A DNA stretch of 64,000 bases. It comes from Advenella sp. S44 (GTDB lineage: Bacteria > Pseudomonadota > Gammaproteobacteria > Burkholderiales > Burkholderiaceae_B). Location of the stretch: assembly GCF_002810445.1 (NCBI RefSeq), contig NZ_NEXS01000008.1, forward strand, positions 150,876-214,875, given 5' to 3'. Below the pieces are notes generated by a model, which saw only the letters and a program-made list of their open reading frames with translations, was not told where the DNA came from and ran no database searches. Below are positions 48,542 through 57,552 of this stretch, piece after piece; within the stretch, counting starts at the first letter, position 1; each line of letters begins with the position of its first letter. The translations under genes were made by a program, and so were the position numbers.

Positions 48542-49855
48542 TTATGTCGTCGCCGGCACAGCCTTGATGATCCCGGCGGCCACCGTATTGTTGCTTACCT
48601 CATCAATCAGGATAAACGAACCGGTGACGCTGTTGACATCATAACTGTCGCTGACCAGCGGCTTTTGCAGCCGGAGCTGCACCTGCCCGATATCGTTCAG
48701 GCGCAATTGATCACTCCCCGTCTCGCTCAGCAGCGTCCTGACATCGAGCACTTTATTGATCTGGCTGATTCTGACCGGTATGCTGGCAAAGGTGTGACGC
48801 AATAGATACTTGCGTTTCAGTTCCAGCGGATCAGCATCAAACCAGCAGATATCGGCCTGAATATCCCGCGTCGGCTCAATCTGCGCGTCTGCTGCCACAA
48901 AAATATCGCCGCGCGACACGTCGATATCCCGATCCAGGCTGATTGTCAGAACATCGCCCGGCACCGCGGTTTCAACGTCACCGTCGGGGCCCAGAATTTC
49001 CTTCACAATACCGGTCTGGTTGCTTGGCAACACCCGAAGGCGCTGGCCAACATACAGTTGGCCGCCGGCCACTTTTCCCATATAGCCGCGAAAATCATCT
49101 GCCTGGTCTCCGTCCTGACGCACCACCAGTTGCACCGGAAACCGCAGGCTCGCAGCATCGTTTTCACCAGGCTGAGCCAGCTCTATCGACTCCAAGATTG
49201 ACAGCAGCGGCTGCCCCTGATACCAGGGCATGCGGTCACTGCGCACGACCACATTATCCCCGCCCAGTGCCGACACTGGTATATAGTGAACGTGACCCAG
49301 GCCCAGTTGTGTGGCCAGTTGTGCATAGGCAGCGCAAATCTTGTCGAACCGGCTCTGGTCGAAACCGATCAGATCCATTTTGTTAACGGCGACCACAATA
49401 TGGCGGATCCCCAGCAGACGCAACAAGGCGCTGTGCCGACGGGTCTGGTCAAGCAAGCTCACATTGTCCTGGGCATCCAGCGCACGCACCGGATCAATCA
49501 GGACAACGGCGGCATCGGCAGTGGAAGCGCCAGTGACCATATTTCGGGTGTATTGTTCGTGTCCCGGCGTATCGGCGATTATGAACTTGCGGCTGGCCGT
49601 CGAAAAATAGCGATAAGCCACATCAATCGTGATGCCCTGCTCCCGCTCCGCTTCAAGCCCGTCAGTCAGCAGCGAAAAATCAATCTGCTCGCCCGCCGTG
49701 CGCTTGTGTTTGGCATTGCGTACCGCCAGCAGCTGATCGCTAAGCACCGCCTTACTGTCAAACAGCAGCCGTCCGATAAGTGTGCTTTTTCCATCATCGA
49801 CCGAGCCAGCGGTAATAAAGCGCAAAAGTCCGTTTGTTTTTTCAGTTGTCATCAT
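48542..49855 (-). CDS. cysN: Sulfate adenylyltransferase, large subunit
   Basis: A 437-residue GTPase subunit of ATP sulfurylase that makes adenosine 5'-phosphosulfate (APS) with CysD. G-motifs are Gly-Ser-Val-Asp-Asp-Gly-Lys-Ser-Thr, Asp-Thr-Pro-Gly-His-Glu and Asn-Lys-Met-Asp. There is no fused APS kinase (CysC) domain after the translation-factor-like beta barrels, which fits direct reduction of APS by the CysH here. It starts 15 bases after cysD. Confidence 0.95.
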   Translation of the reverse strand: MMTTEKTNGLLRFITAGSVDDGKSTLIGRLLFDSKAVLSDQLLAVRNAKHKRTAGEQIDFSLLTDGLEAEREQGITIDVAYRYFSTASRKFIIADTPGHEQYTRNMVTGASTADAAVVLIDPVRALDAQDNVSLLDQTRRHSALLRLLGIRHIVVAVNKMDLIGFDQSRFDKICAAYAQLATQLGLGHVHYIPVSALGGDNVVVRSDRMPWYQGQPLLSILESIELAQPGENDAASLRFPVQLVVRQDGDQADDFRGYMGKVAGGQLYVGQRLRVLPSNQTGIVKEILGPDGDVETAVPGDVLTISLDRDIDVSRGDIFVAADAQIEPTRDIQADICWFDADPLELKRKYLLRHTFASIPVRISQINKVLDVRTLLSETGSDQLRLNDIGQVQLRLQKPLVSDSYDVNSVTGSFILIDEVSNNTVAAGIIKAVPATT

Positions 49856-49870
49856 ATTGTTCCTGAATGT

Positions 49871-50821
49871 TCAGAAATAGCCTTCTTTCTTGCGCTTTTC
49901 CATGGACGCTTCGCTTACCTGGTCATCCATGCGTGTGGCGCCCCTTTCGGTAATTTCGGCGATAGCCGTCTCCCGGATAATGTCCGCCGGCGTTGCCGCG
50001 ATACTGGCTACCGGGCAGGTACAACTGATATCACCGACAGTCCGAAAGCGCACGCTTACCACCTCGCTGTGCTCATCCTCCTGCATGGGCGTCAAAGGCG
50101 TGACCGGAACCAGCAGGCCCTGACGGCGCACGATTTGCCGCGCGTGAGCGTAATAAATGTCGGGCAAAGCAAGATTCTCCTGTTCGATGTACTGCCAGAT
50201 GTCCAATTCGGTCCAGTTGGAAATGGGAAACACGCGAATCTGCTCCCCGGGGTGAACACGGGCGTTATACAGTTCCCACAGCTCGGGGCGCTGCGCCTTC
50301 GGATCCCATTGGCCAAACTCATCACGGAAAGAAAAAATGCGCTCCTTGGCCCGTGCTTTTTCTTCATCGCGGCGCGCGCCGCCCATGAGTGCATCAAAGC
50401 CATGCGCCTCGATCGTTTCAAGCAGGGTGACTGCCTGCGCGGCGTTGCGCGAATCGGTTGCGCGGCGCAGCTTGACCGTTCCCTTGCGAATGGAGTCTTC
50501 GACGTGTCCCACCACCAGTTTAAATCCGTGCTCTGCAACCAGTTCATCGCGAAAGCGAATGACTTCCGGATAGTTATGACCGGTATCAATATGCACCAAC
50601 GCAAACGGCAATGACGAAGGTCGGTTTCCCAGGCGAAATGCCTTGCGTGCCAAATGCAGCAACACGACCGAATCCTTGCCGCCCGAAAACAGCAACGCGG
50701 GCGACCGGCTTTGCGCATAGACCTCCCGGATAATATAAATGGATTCGGCTTCCAGCCGCTTCAGATGCCCCGTGTGCAGCTGGGCCGGATGTGAATTGAT
50801 CGAACCGGATAAGGTGTCCAT
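49871..50821 (-). CDS. cysD: Sulfate adenylyltransferase, small subunit
   Basis: A 316-residue catalytic subunit of ATP sulfurylase with the PP-loop Leu-Leu-Phe-Ser-Gly-Gly-Lys-Asp-Ser and Phe-Pro-Ile-Ser-Asn-Trp-Thr-Glu. It starts with the usual Asp-Thr-Leu after Met at 50821, preceded by AGGAAAA at a rather long distance. The frame extends 56 codons back into cysH, which is not real coding. Confidence 0.95.
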   Translation of the reverse strand: MDTLSGSINSHPAQLHTGHLKRLEAESIYIIREVYAQSRSPALLFSGGKDSVVLLHLARKAFRLGNRPSSLPFALVHIDTGHNYPEVIRFRDELVAEHGFKLVVGHVEDSIRKGTVKLRRATDSRNAAQAVTLLETIEAHGFDALMGGARRDEEKARAKERIFSFRDEFGQWDPKAQRPELWELYNARVHPGEQIRVFPISNWTELDIWQYIEQENLALPDIYYAHARQIVRRQGLLVPVTPLTPMQEDEHSEVVSVRFRTVGDISCTCPVASIAATPADIIRETAIAEITERGATRMDDQVSEASMEKRKKEGYF

Positions 50822-50876
50822 AGTCAATAAGTTTTCCTGATGATGTATTTGTGTCGATGCGACAGATGGAATAATG

Positions 50877-51668
50877 TCAGTTGTGAACGTGCAGACCACA
50901 TTCGCGGCTATCCTGGTTTTCCCACCACCAGCGGCCGGCGCGCGGATCTTCGCCGGCACGGACCGCCTTGGTACAGGGGTCGCAGCCAATACTCGGATAA
51001 CCCTGGTAGTGCAGCGCGTTCACGGGTACGGAGTAGCGCTCTATATAGGCCCAGACGTCCTGTTCAGACCAGTCGAATAAGGGGTTATATTTGCTGATTC
51101 CCCGGGCGGTATCCCGTTCATGCAAATCCAGTGCGCTGCGCGTGACCGACTGTTCGCGACGCTGCCCGGTAATCCAGGCATCAGCGTCGGCTAGCGCGGC
51201 CGCCAGTGGCGCGACCTTGCGTATATCACAACACTGCTTGCGCGCCTTGAGACTTTCATAAAAGCCGTTTAACCCGTTCTGCTCGATATACGCCTGCACG
51301 GCTTGCTGATCGGGTGTGTAAACAGCCAGACCAGATCCGTAGCGTGTCTGGATCTGATCGAGCAGCGCGAGGGTTTCTGTGGGCAGCCTACCGGTTTCCA
51401 GCGTGAAAATATCGATATGCGTGCAAATATCCTGCTGTGTTGTTTGTACATCTCGTAGTATCACATCTGTGATAACCATATCTTCCGCCGACAGACTGGA
51501 GGCCAGTCGCGAGCGCTGATGCTGTTTTGCAATGGCAAGCAAACGCTCGCGTAACTGGCGGCTTTTTTCTTCCAGCGCGATCGGCGCGATCGCGCGGGTT
51601 GGCGGCGACCACAAGATCGGGCGCTCAAAAACCGGGGCCGCTTGCGTTGACGCAGACTGAAAAGCCAT
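50877..51668 (-). CDS. cysH: Adenylylsulfate (APS) reductase, iron-sulfur type
   Basis: A 263-residue enzyme reducing activated sulfate to sulfite. The Cys pair in Gln-Cys-Cys-Asp, the Cys-Asp-Pro-Cys pair, and the C-terminal Glu-Cys-Gly-Leu-His are the cluster ligands and catalytic Cys of the APS-specific class. This agrees with the lack of a CysC domain in CysN. The sulfite reductase gene (cysI) often found next to cysH is not in the window. Confidence 0.93.
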   Translation of the reverse strand: MAFQSASTQAAPVFERPILWSPPTRAIAPIALEEKSRQLRERLLAIAKQHQRSRLASSLSAEDMVITDVILRDVQTTQQDICTHIDIFTLETGRLPTETLALLDQIQTRYGSGLAVYTPDQQAVQAYIEQNGLNGFYESLKARKQCCDIRKVAPLAAALADADAWITGQRREQSVTRSALDLHERDTARGISKYNPLFDWSEQDVWAYIERYSVPVNALHYQGYPSIGCDPCTKAVRAGEDPRAGRWWWENQDSRECGLHVHN

Positions 51669-52047
51669 AATGAATTCGTCCCTTGCTCAGGCCAGCTCCC
51701 GACATCCGGGCTGGCCTACTTCACTGAAGGCTTAATCTTATCGGCTCACTACAGGATTAAGAACGAAGAAATATGTCTTTATTAATAGACGGCGGATATA
51801 AACCGACATGCGCCCTGGCCGCCCAACGTGTAAGAACGGCGCATTGATGTCGGACTGCGACATTATGACTGAAGCACGCGCAACAAATCACAGCTGTTTG
51901 TTATTTCAGCCGGACATGTCAATATAGAAAAACGATATAACGACACCGGATTCACGGCTGCCCACGCCGGCGCAAACTCGGGTGAGCTCACCGCTGCCAT
52001 CAGGATGCCAAGCATAAAATCGGTGTGCGGTACTCTGCCCGATTTCT
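51669..52047. other. cysH upstream region with leader hairpin
   Basis: The stretch upstream of cysH holds an 8-bp hairpin (AGGCCAGC, 51689-51696, with GCTGGCCT, 51710-51717) about 20 bases from the start codon, just upstream of the ribosome site AGGGA. Further up it is A+T-rich around 51740-51800, where a promoter and CysB site would be expected. No gene is seen. Confidence 0.45.
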
Positions 52048-52203
52048 GATGCCGGTTTTGTTGCACGACACGGGATACCAGCCTTGCTGCACAATTTGGG
52101 ATGCCCGCTATACTGCTTCGCTTCTGATGCCGGTTTTGCCGCAAGACCTGAAATACCGGCTTTTCTGCACCACTTCGGATGCCTGCTTTACACGGTGAAG
52201 CCA
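52048..52203. repeat. 26-bp tandem repeat, 6 copies
   Basis: Units start at 52048, 52074, 52100, 52126, 52152 and 52178, all exactly 26 bp. They begin GATGCCGG, GATACCAG, GATGCCCG, GATGCCGG, AATACCGG and GATGCCTG, and several share TTTTG or CTGCAC inside. The array lies 30 bases past the stop of the GMC oxidoreductase gene. It is the cleanest array in the window. Confidence 0.9.
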
Positions 52204-52232
52204 CTGCGGATCTGCCGTGCCTGCTGCGCCTT

Positions 52233-53846
52233 TCAGCCAGACGCCAATATCAATTGCGCGCCTTTTTCCGCGATCAGCATGGTCGGGGCGTTAGTGTTGC
52301 CCGACGTGATGGTGGGCATGACAGAGGCATCGATAACGCGCAACCGGTCTATCCCATGCACGCGCAACGCGGCATCAACCACGGCCATGTCGTCGTTTCC
52401 CATTTTGCAGGTGCCCACCGGATGAAATATCGTCGTTCCGATATCGCTGGCCGCCCGTATCAGGTCGTCGTCGGACTTGGCCAGGGGGCCTGGCCGAAAC
52501 TCCTGCGGTGAGTATTTTTCCAGTGCAGCCTGCTCGGCAATACGTCGTGTCAGCCGAATACTCTCTAGTGCAACCTGAACATCGTCGTCGGTGCTCAGGT
52601 AATTGCACAGGATATCGGGCCGGTCTTCCAGCGATGGCGACACAATTTTCACCATGCCGCGACTGGTGGGCCGGATATTGCAAACGGAAGCCGTGAAGGC
52701 CGGGAACGGATGCAGACCGTCGCCGAATTTTTCAAGCGACAGTGGCTGTACATGGTACTCCACGTTGGCGCGTGCCTGCCTTGCCGAGGATCGGGCGAAA
52801 ATACCCAGTTGCGACGGCGCCATTGTCAGCGGGCCCTTTTTCATGAAAGCGTACTGCAGCCCCATTGCCGCTTTGGCAAGCCACGACTGCATCATAGTGT
52901 TAAGCGTGCGCACATTATTCACCTTGTATATCATGCGCAATTGCAAATGGTCCTGTAAATTGCGGCCTACCCCAGGCAAATGATGAATCAGCGGAATGCC
53001 CAGTGCCTTCAACAGATCGCCGGCGCCCACGCCCGAGCGCTGAAGAATCTGTACAGAACCGACAGCGCCCGCGCTAAGGATGACTTCCCGTTTGGCATTG
53101 GCATGAAAAAAATGATCGTTATGCCGAAAGCGCAAACCCTGGGCGATACGGCCTGTAAAGTTGATCCGGTCGATCATTGCATTTGTGATAACCGTTAAAT
53201 TGCTGCGCTCCCGGACCGGGCGCAAGAACGCCGTGGAGGCACTGAAACGCACGCCTTTTTTCTGCGTTACCTGGAAATAGGACGAGCCTTCATTATTGCC
53301 ACAATTGAAATCTTCAATTTGCGCAATACCTGCCTGCTCGGCAGCCTGCCGAAAGGCATCAAGGATATCCCAACGCAAACGTTGCTGTTCGACACGCAGC
53401 TCGCCGCCGGCACCATGAAATTCGGTCTCACCTGCATAATGATGCTCGAATTTCTTAAACAGGGGCAGCACATCGCTCCAGCCCCAGCCCGGGTTGCCGG
53501 CGTTGCGCCAGCCATCGTAATCTTCTGTTTGCCCACGCATGTAGATCATGCCGTTGATGGCCGAACTGCCGCCCAGCACGCGTCCGCGCGGATAGGCAAT
53601 ACTGCGGCCGTTGAGCCCGGCGTCTGGGTGCGTGGTGAAGCACCAGTCGGTATTGGGATTGCCGATGCAATACAGATAGCCTACGGGTATATGCAACCAG
53701 CGCCATTTGTCATCGCCGCCGGCCTCCAGAAGCAGGACCTTGCATGCGGGATCGGCAGACAGGCGGTTGGCCAGCAGGCAGCCAGCCGAACCGGCACCCG
53801 CAATGATGTAGTCAAAGTCTCCATACAGCGTTGTTGTTTCTGCCAT
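52233..53846 (-). CDS. GMC-family FAD oxidoreductase
   Basis: A 537-residue choline/alcohol-dehydrogenase-type flavoenzyme. The FAD motif Ile-Ile-Ala-Gly-Ala-Gly-Ser-Ala-Gly-Cys lies near residue 15, the GMC signature Gly-Gly-Ser-Ser-Ala-Ile-Asn-Gly near 85, and the C-terminal catalytic His in Phe-His-Pro-Val-Gly-Thr-Cys. Substrate is unknown; betaine or long-chain alcohol oxidation are options. ATG 53846 was chosen; a GTG nine bases upstream is also possible. Confidence 0.9.
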   Translation of the reverse strand: MAETTTLYGDFDYIIAGAGSAGCLLANRLSADPACKVLLLEAGGDDKWRWLHIPVGYLYCIGNPNTDWCFTTHPDAGLNGRSIAYPRGRVLGGSSAINGMIYMRGQTEDYDGWRNAGNPGWGWSDVLPLFKKFEHHYAGETEFHGAGGELRVEQQRLRWDILDAFRQAAEQAGIAQIEDFNCGNNEGSSYFQVTQKKGVRFSASTAFLRPVRERSNLTVITNAMIDRINFTGRIAQGLRFRHNDHFFHANAKREVILSAGAVGSVQILQRSGVGAGDLLKALGIPLIHHLPGVGRNLQDHLQLRMIYKVNNVRTLNTMMQSWLAKAAMGLQYAFMKKGPLTMAPSQLGIFARSSARQARANVEYHVQPLSLEKFGDGLHPFPAFTASVCNIRPTSRGMVKIVSPSLEDRPDILCNYLSTDDDVQVALESIRLTRRIAEQAALEKYSPQEFRPGPLAKSDDDLIRAASDIGTTIFHPVGTCKMGNDDMAVVDAALRVHGIDRLRVIDASVMPTITSGNTNAPTMLIAEKGAQLILASG

Positions 53847-53983
53847 GCTCCCCACTCTGCTTATTATTATTTGTTATCCGGATATGTCCGCCTAGTAATC
53901 ATTATTGAAAAAAACCGGCGTTATGACAACGCGTATTTCTACCTATTCAGCGCCATTCGCTGTCAGCACCCGACACGGTTGCA

Positions 53984-54952
53984 TCAGGATCCGACTTGGT
54001 TACGAATATCATTTCGCATGAACGCATTGATGTTGTCCACCAATTGGTCTGACAGTGCCTGGATCGCCTGGCGGCTGGCCCAGGCCACATGCGGCGTCAG
54101 GATAAAGTCGGATCGATTCATCAGGCGCATGAACGGGTGCGTATCGGGCATGGGCTCCTGGGTGACCACATCAAAACCTGCGCCGCCGATCTTTTTGTTT
54201 TCCAGCGCGTCTGCCAGCGCGGCTTCGTCTACCAGACCGCCCCTGGCCGTATTGATCAGGATCGCAGTCGGCTTCATACGCGCCAGCTCGGCGGCGCCGA
54301 TCATATGATGGGTCGCCGGCGTCAAGGGCAGATGCAAGGTGAGGATATCGGCCTGCTCGATCACCTCATCAAATGGCGTGTGGGTCTGCCTGACTGCCGT
54401 TTCCCCCTTGCGGGCCGCGAACAGCACATTCATGCCCAGCGCCTGGGCACGCTTGGCTACGGCGGTTCCCAACGTGCCCGAACCGAAAATCCCGATGGTG
54501 CTATTGGCCAGATCGCTGACCGGATAGTCAAAATAGCAAAACTGGCCGCTTTGCGCCCAGCGTCCCTGGCCGACCGAAAGATGATAAGGTACCAAACTGC
54601 GACGCAAGGCAAAAATCAGCGCCAGGGTATGCTCGGGCACGGTGTTAACGGCATAGTTACGAATATTGGATACCACAATGCCTTTTTCGCGGCATGCCTT
54701 GATGTCGATGATATTGGTTCCGGTAGCGGCCACGGCCACCAGTTTGAGGGCACCGGCCTGCGCCACGTCCCGGGCCGATACCGGCACCTTGTTGGTGATA
54801 ACGATTGTTGCGTCACGGATTCGGTCGGCCACCTCAGCCGGCGCGGTCTGGTCATAGGCAACCACTTCGTGGCCGAACTCGAATGCCTTGAGCGTAATAA
54901 AGTCTGGCAGCGTGGCCCGGTCAAGAAAAACGATACGTGCTATCGAAGACAT
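53984..54952 (-). CDS. D-2-hydroxyacid dehydrogenase (hydroxypyruvate reductase-like)
   Basis: A 322-residue NAD-dependent enzyme. The Rossmann motif Gly-Ile-Phe-Gly-Ser-Gly-Thr-Leu-Gly and the catalytic segment Asn-Thr-Ala-Arg-Gly-Gly-Leu-Val-Asp, with a later Gly-Gly-Ala-Gly-Phe-Asp-Val and Thr-Pro-His-Val-Ala-Trp, are clear. It resembles glycerate dehydrogenases. The start at 54952 is set by family alignment; the much longer open frame upstream reads through the divergent DUF455 gene. Confidence 0.9.
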   Translation of the reverse strand: MSSIARIVFLDRATLPDFITLKAFEFGHEVVAYDQTAPAEVADRIRDATIVITNKVPVSARDVAQAGALKLVAVAATGTNIIDIKACREKGIVVSNIRNYAVNTVPEHTLALIFALRRSLVPYHLSVGQGRWAQSGQFCYFDYPVSDLANSTIGIFGSGTLGTAVAKRAQALGMNVLFAARKGETAVRQTHTPFDEVIEQADILTLHLPLTPATHHMIGAAELARMKPTAILINTARGGLVDEAALADALENKKIGGAGFDVVTQEPMPDTHPFMRLMNRSDFILTPHVAWASRQAIQALSDQLVDNINAFMRNDIRNQVGS

Positions 54953-55045
54953 GAGTTTTCCTGTGAAAGTGAAAACACGACTATACCACCGCCTGCCAGT
55001 GACTAAAATAGAGGTCTTGGTAAACCCGTTGTTTGTAAACTGAAG

Positions 55046-55900
55046 ATGACCTCTCCTGTCACGCCGCCTGCGGCCACCTCCTCTGCCGTCACTCCCTCTC
55101 CTGACACGTCTTCCGTGCCGCCATCGCTTCGTCAGGCGGCACTGGATGCCCTGGCCGAGCCCGATCCGTGTAAAAAAATCGCGGCTGTTGACCGCATGGT
55201 AGCGACGCTGCCCCTCTGCGCCGACCTGGTCCTGCACGCCACGCAGCCGCTGCCGGGGCGTCCGCAACGGCCACAATTGGTAGACCCGCGCGAGGTATCG
55301 GTACGCTCGACACAGACGCAACAGGGAAAAGCCGCACTCTTGCACGCCATTGCCCATATTGAATTCAATGCCATCAACCTGGCACTGGATATTATTTGGC
55401 GCTTTCCCGGCATGCCCGACGATTTCTACTACGACTGGCTGCAAGTGGCTCGCGAAGAGGCCTATCACTTTTCCCTCGTGCGAGGGCACCTGGCTGCGTC
55501 GGGCTATCAGTATGGCGACTTTGCAGCCCATAATGGCTTATGGGATATGGCGGAAAAAACCGCCAACGACATTCTGGCCCGGCTTGCACTGGTGCCGCGC
55601 ACGCTGGAGGCGCGCGGCCTGGATGTATCCCCGGCCATCCAGAACAAGCTGCGCGCAGCCAAAGACAACCGCGGCGTTGAGATTCTGGATATTATCCTGC
55701 GCGATGAAATCGGACATGTCAAAACCGGCAATCGCTGGTACCTGTACTGCTGCGAGCAGCAAAACCAGGATCCCGTTGCCGCTTATGCGACGCTGATCGA
55801 TATCTATCGCGTCAGTAAGCCTCGCGGGCCCTTTAATGTGCAGGCCAGAATGGCGGCCGGATTCACCCAGACCGATATTGATTGGCTCAATTCCTTATAA
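55046..55900 (+). CDS. DUF455 ferritin-like protein with repeat-derived N-terminus
   Basis: A 284-residue member of the DUF455 family, a ferritin-like helical fold related to MiaE-type di-iron hydroxylases. Residues ~90-250 carry candidate metal ligands: Ala-His-Ile-Glu-Phe, Arg-Glu-Glu-Ala-Tyr-His, and Asp-Glu-Ile-Gly-His. The first ~27 residues are Ser/Thr/Pro-rich and look like about three copies of a nine- to ten-residue unit (Thr-Ser-x-x-Val-Thr-Pro...), matching an approximately 30-bp DNA repeat. Function is unknown; it diverges from the dehydrogenase gene. Confidence 0.85.
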   Translation: MTSPVTPPAATSSAVTPSPDTSSVPPSLRQAALDALAEPDPCKKIAAVDRMVATLPLCADLVLHATQPLPGRPQRPQLVDPREVSVRSTQTQQGKAALLHAIAHIEFNAINLALDIIWRFPGMPDDFYYDWLQVAREEAYHFSLVRGHLAASGYQYGDFAAHNGLWDMAEKTANDILARLALVPRTLEARGLDVSPAIQNKLRAAKDNRGVEILDIILRDEIGHVKTGNRWYLYCCEQQNQDPVAAYATLIDIYRVSKPRGPFNVQARMAAGFTQTDIDWLNSL

Positions 55901-55981
55901 TTGCACTATTGGTCTTCACAGGCCGGCTTGATCCGGAACCTGGCAATAGAACCAATGCCTTTTCATACTAACGGAAATATT

Positions 55982-57235
55982 ATGGACGTTCTGGTACTTG
56001 GGGCCGGCATCATTGGGCTGACAACTGCTTATTATCTCAACCGGGACGGATTCAACGTCACTGTGGTCGAGAGAAACAACGATGTTGCGCTGGAGACCAG
56101 TTTTGCCAACGGGGCACAACTGTCATACAGTTATGTTGCGCCTCTGGCCGGTCCGGGCGTCATGAGTCACGTACCCAAATGGTTGCTGGATCGCAACTCG
56201 CCCCTGCGTTTTCGTCCCAGCCTGGACCCCGCCACCCTGTGCTGGAACATGCGTTTTGTCAAAGCCTGCAATGCGGCTCAAAGCAACCAGACAACGCGCC
56301 AATTGCTTGCCCTGTCCTTTCTGAGCCGTGACCTGTATCATGAAATGATGCAACAGGAGGCCATCTCCTTTGATCATAAACGGGCGGGCAAGCTGGTGGT
56401 GCATCGCAGTCGTAATTCTTTTGATCATGCCGTCGAACAACTGGACTATCAACGTTCACTGGGTTGCGAACAACGCGCCATGTCGGTCGAAGAATGTATT
56501 TCGCTGGAGCCGGCGCTGCAACGTATGCGCGATCATCTGAGCGGCGGTATCTTTACCGAAAGCGAAGAAAGTGCAGACTGCTTCCAGCTTGCCGTTGCCC
56601 TGAAAAACATTTTGCAGCAGCGCGGCGTCGCCTTCCGGTTCAATACCACCGTCAGCCGCCTTGTGGCCGACAGCAATCGCAAAGTAAGCGTGCAAACCAC
56701 TGCGGGAGAACACCTTACCCCCGATCATATCGTGGTGGCACTGGCCTGCGAGAGCACAGCGCTGCTCAAGCCGCTGGGTATTGCGGTACCGGTCAGTCCG
56801 CTCAAAGGCTACAGCCTGACCGTGCCCATTGAGCAAGCCGCCGACGCGCCGATGGTCAGTATTACCGATTATGAACGCAAGGTCGTTTATGCAAGGCTGG
56901 GAGAACGCTTGCGCATCGCCGGCATGGCCGACATGGTGGGCTTAAACCGTCGCATTGATACGGCGCGTATCGATGCGCTGAAGCAGGAAGCACGCAATCT
57001 GTTTCCCGATGCGGGCAATTATGATCTGGCCACGCTCTGGGCCGGACTGCGTCCGGCAACGCCTAAAGGCAAACCCATTATTGATGCTACCCGCTATGGT
57101 AACCTGTGGCTCAATATTGGCCAGGGCGCCCTGGGCTTTACCCTGGCGCCCGGGTCAGCCAGCGTGATCAGCCATTTGCTGCGCGGCCAGGCTCTGCCAT
57201 TTGGTAAAAACGTGTTTACGCTGGCCGATGCCTGA
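55982..57235 (+). CDS. dadA: D-amino acid dehydrogenase
   Basis: A 417-residue FAD enzyme oxidising D-amino acids to keto acids, normally with electrons passed to the quinone pool. The N-terminal Val-Leu-Gly-Ala-Gly-Ile-Ile-Gly FAD motif, the Ser-Phe-Ala-Asn-Gly-Ala-Gln-Leu-Ser-Tyr-Ser motif and the C-terminal Gly-Gln-Gly-Ala-Leu-Gly-Phe-Thr segment are typical DadA. The ATG at 55982 puts the FAD motif at the N-terminus; the open frame starts 27 codons earlier. A likely D-amino acid PLP enzyme is encoded 1.4 kb downstream. Confidence 0.92.
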   Translation: MDVLVLGAGIIGLTTAYYLNRDGFNVTVVERNNDVALETSFANGAQLSYSYVAPLAGPGVMSHVPKWLLDRNSPLRFRPSLDPATLCWNMRFVKACNAAQSNQTTRQLLALSFLSRDLYHEMMQQEAISFDHKRAGKLVVHRSRNSFDHAVEQLDYQRSLGCEQRAMSVEECISLEPALQRMRDHLSGGIFTESEESADCFQLAVALKNILQQRGVAFRFNTTVSRLVADSNRKVSVQTTAGEHLTPDHIVVALACESTALLKPLGIAVPVSPLKGYSLTVPIEQAADAPMVSITDYERKVVYARLGERLRIAGMADMVGLNRRIDTARIDALKQEARNLFPDAGNYDLATLWAGLRPATPKGKPIIDATRYGNLWLNIGQGALGFTLAPGSASVISHLLRGQALPFGKNVFTLADA

Positions 57236-57341
57236 GCACGCGGCACAGAGGGCTCCCGAAACGAAATGAAGCAACCGGGCGCCCAACCGCCGTGGCTCGG
57301 CCTTGTTTTTATGCGACTATATCGTATTTGTCGTACATTTG

Positions 57342-57444
57342 TTTAATGCTGATTTAATGCCAATATAACGCTGAGTTGATGCCGATTTAATGCTGACTGA
57401 CTTAACGCTGATTTGACGGTAATCTGATACAAATATTACGCTCA
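57342..57444. repeat. 11-bp tandem repeat, about 9 copies
   Basis: Units include TTTAATGCTGA, TTTAATGCCAA, TATAACGCTGA, GTTGATGCCGA, TTTAATGCTGA (plus CTGA), CTTAACGCTGA, TTTGACGGTAA, TCTGATACAAA and TATTACGCTCA. The array fills the middle of the 317-base spacer between dadA and the TM2 gene; the rest shows no gene. Confidence 0.88.
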
Positions 57445-57552
57445 TTTTAGATTTACTGACCCAGATTTATTGCCCGAATAACCCGCGTCCGTCAACCGAT
57501 CTTGTAACGCAAATGCCTGACGCTCGCTTTAAGCCCACCGAGACCTGCCGCC

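Noticed and set aside
52048..52203. Possible CRISPR array
   Set aside because: The units are contiguous with no unique spacers, they diverge from each other, and there are no cas genes.
53984..55531. 515-codon frame for the hydroxyacid dehydrogenase
   Set aside because: The first 193 codons lie across the divergent DUF455 gene and read as low-quality Arg/Gly-rich sequence; the family start is at 54952.
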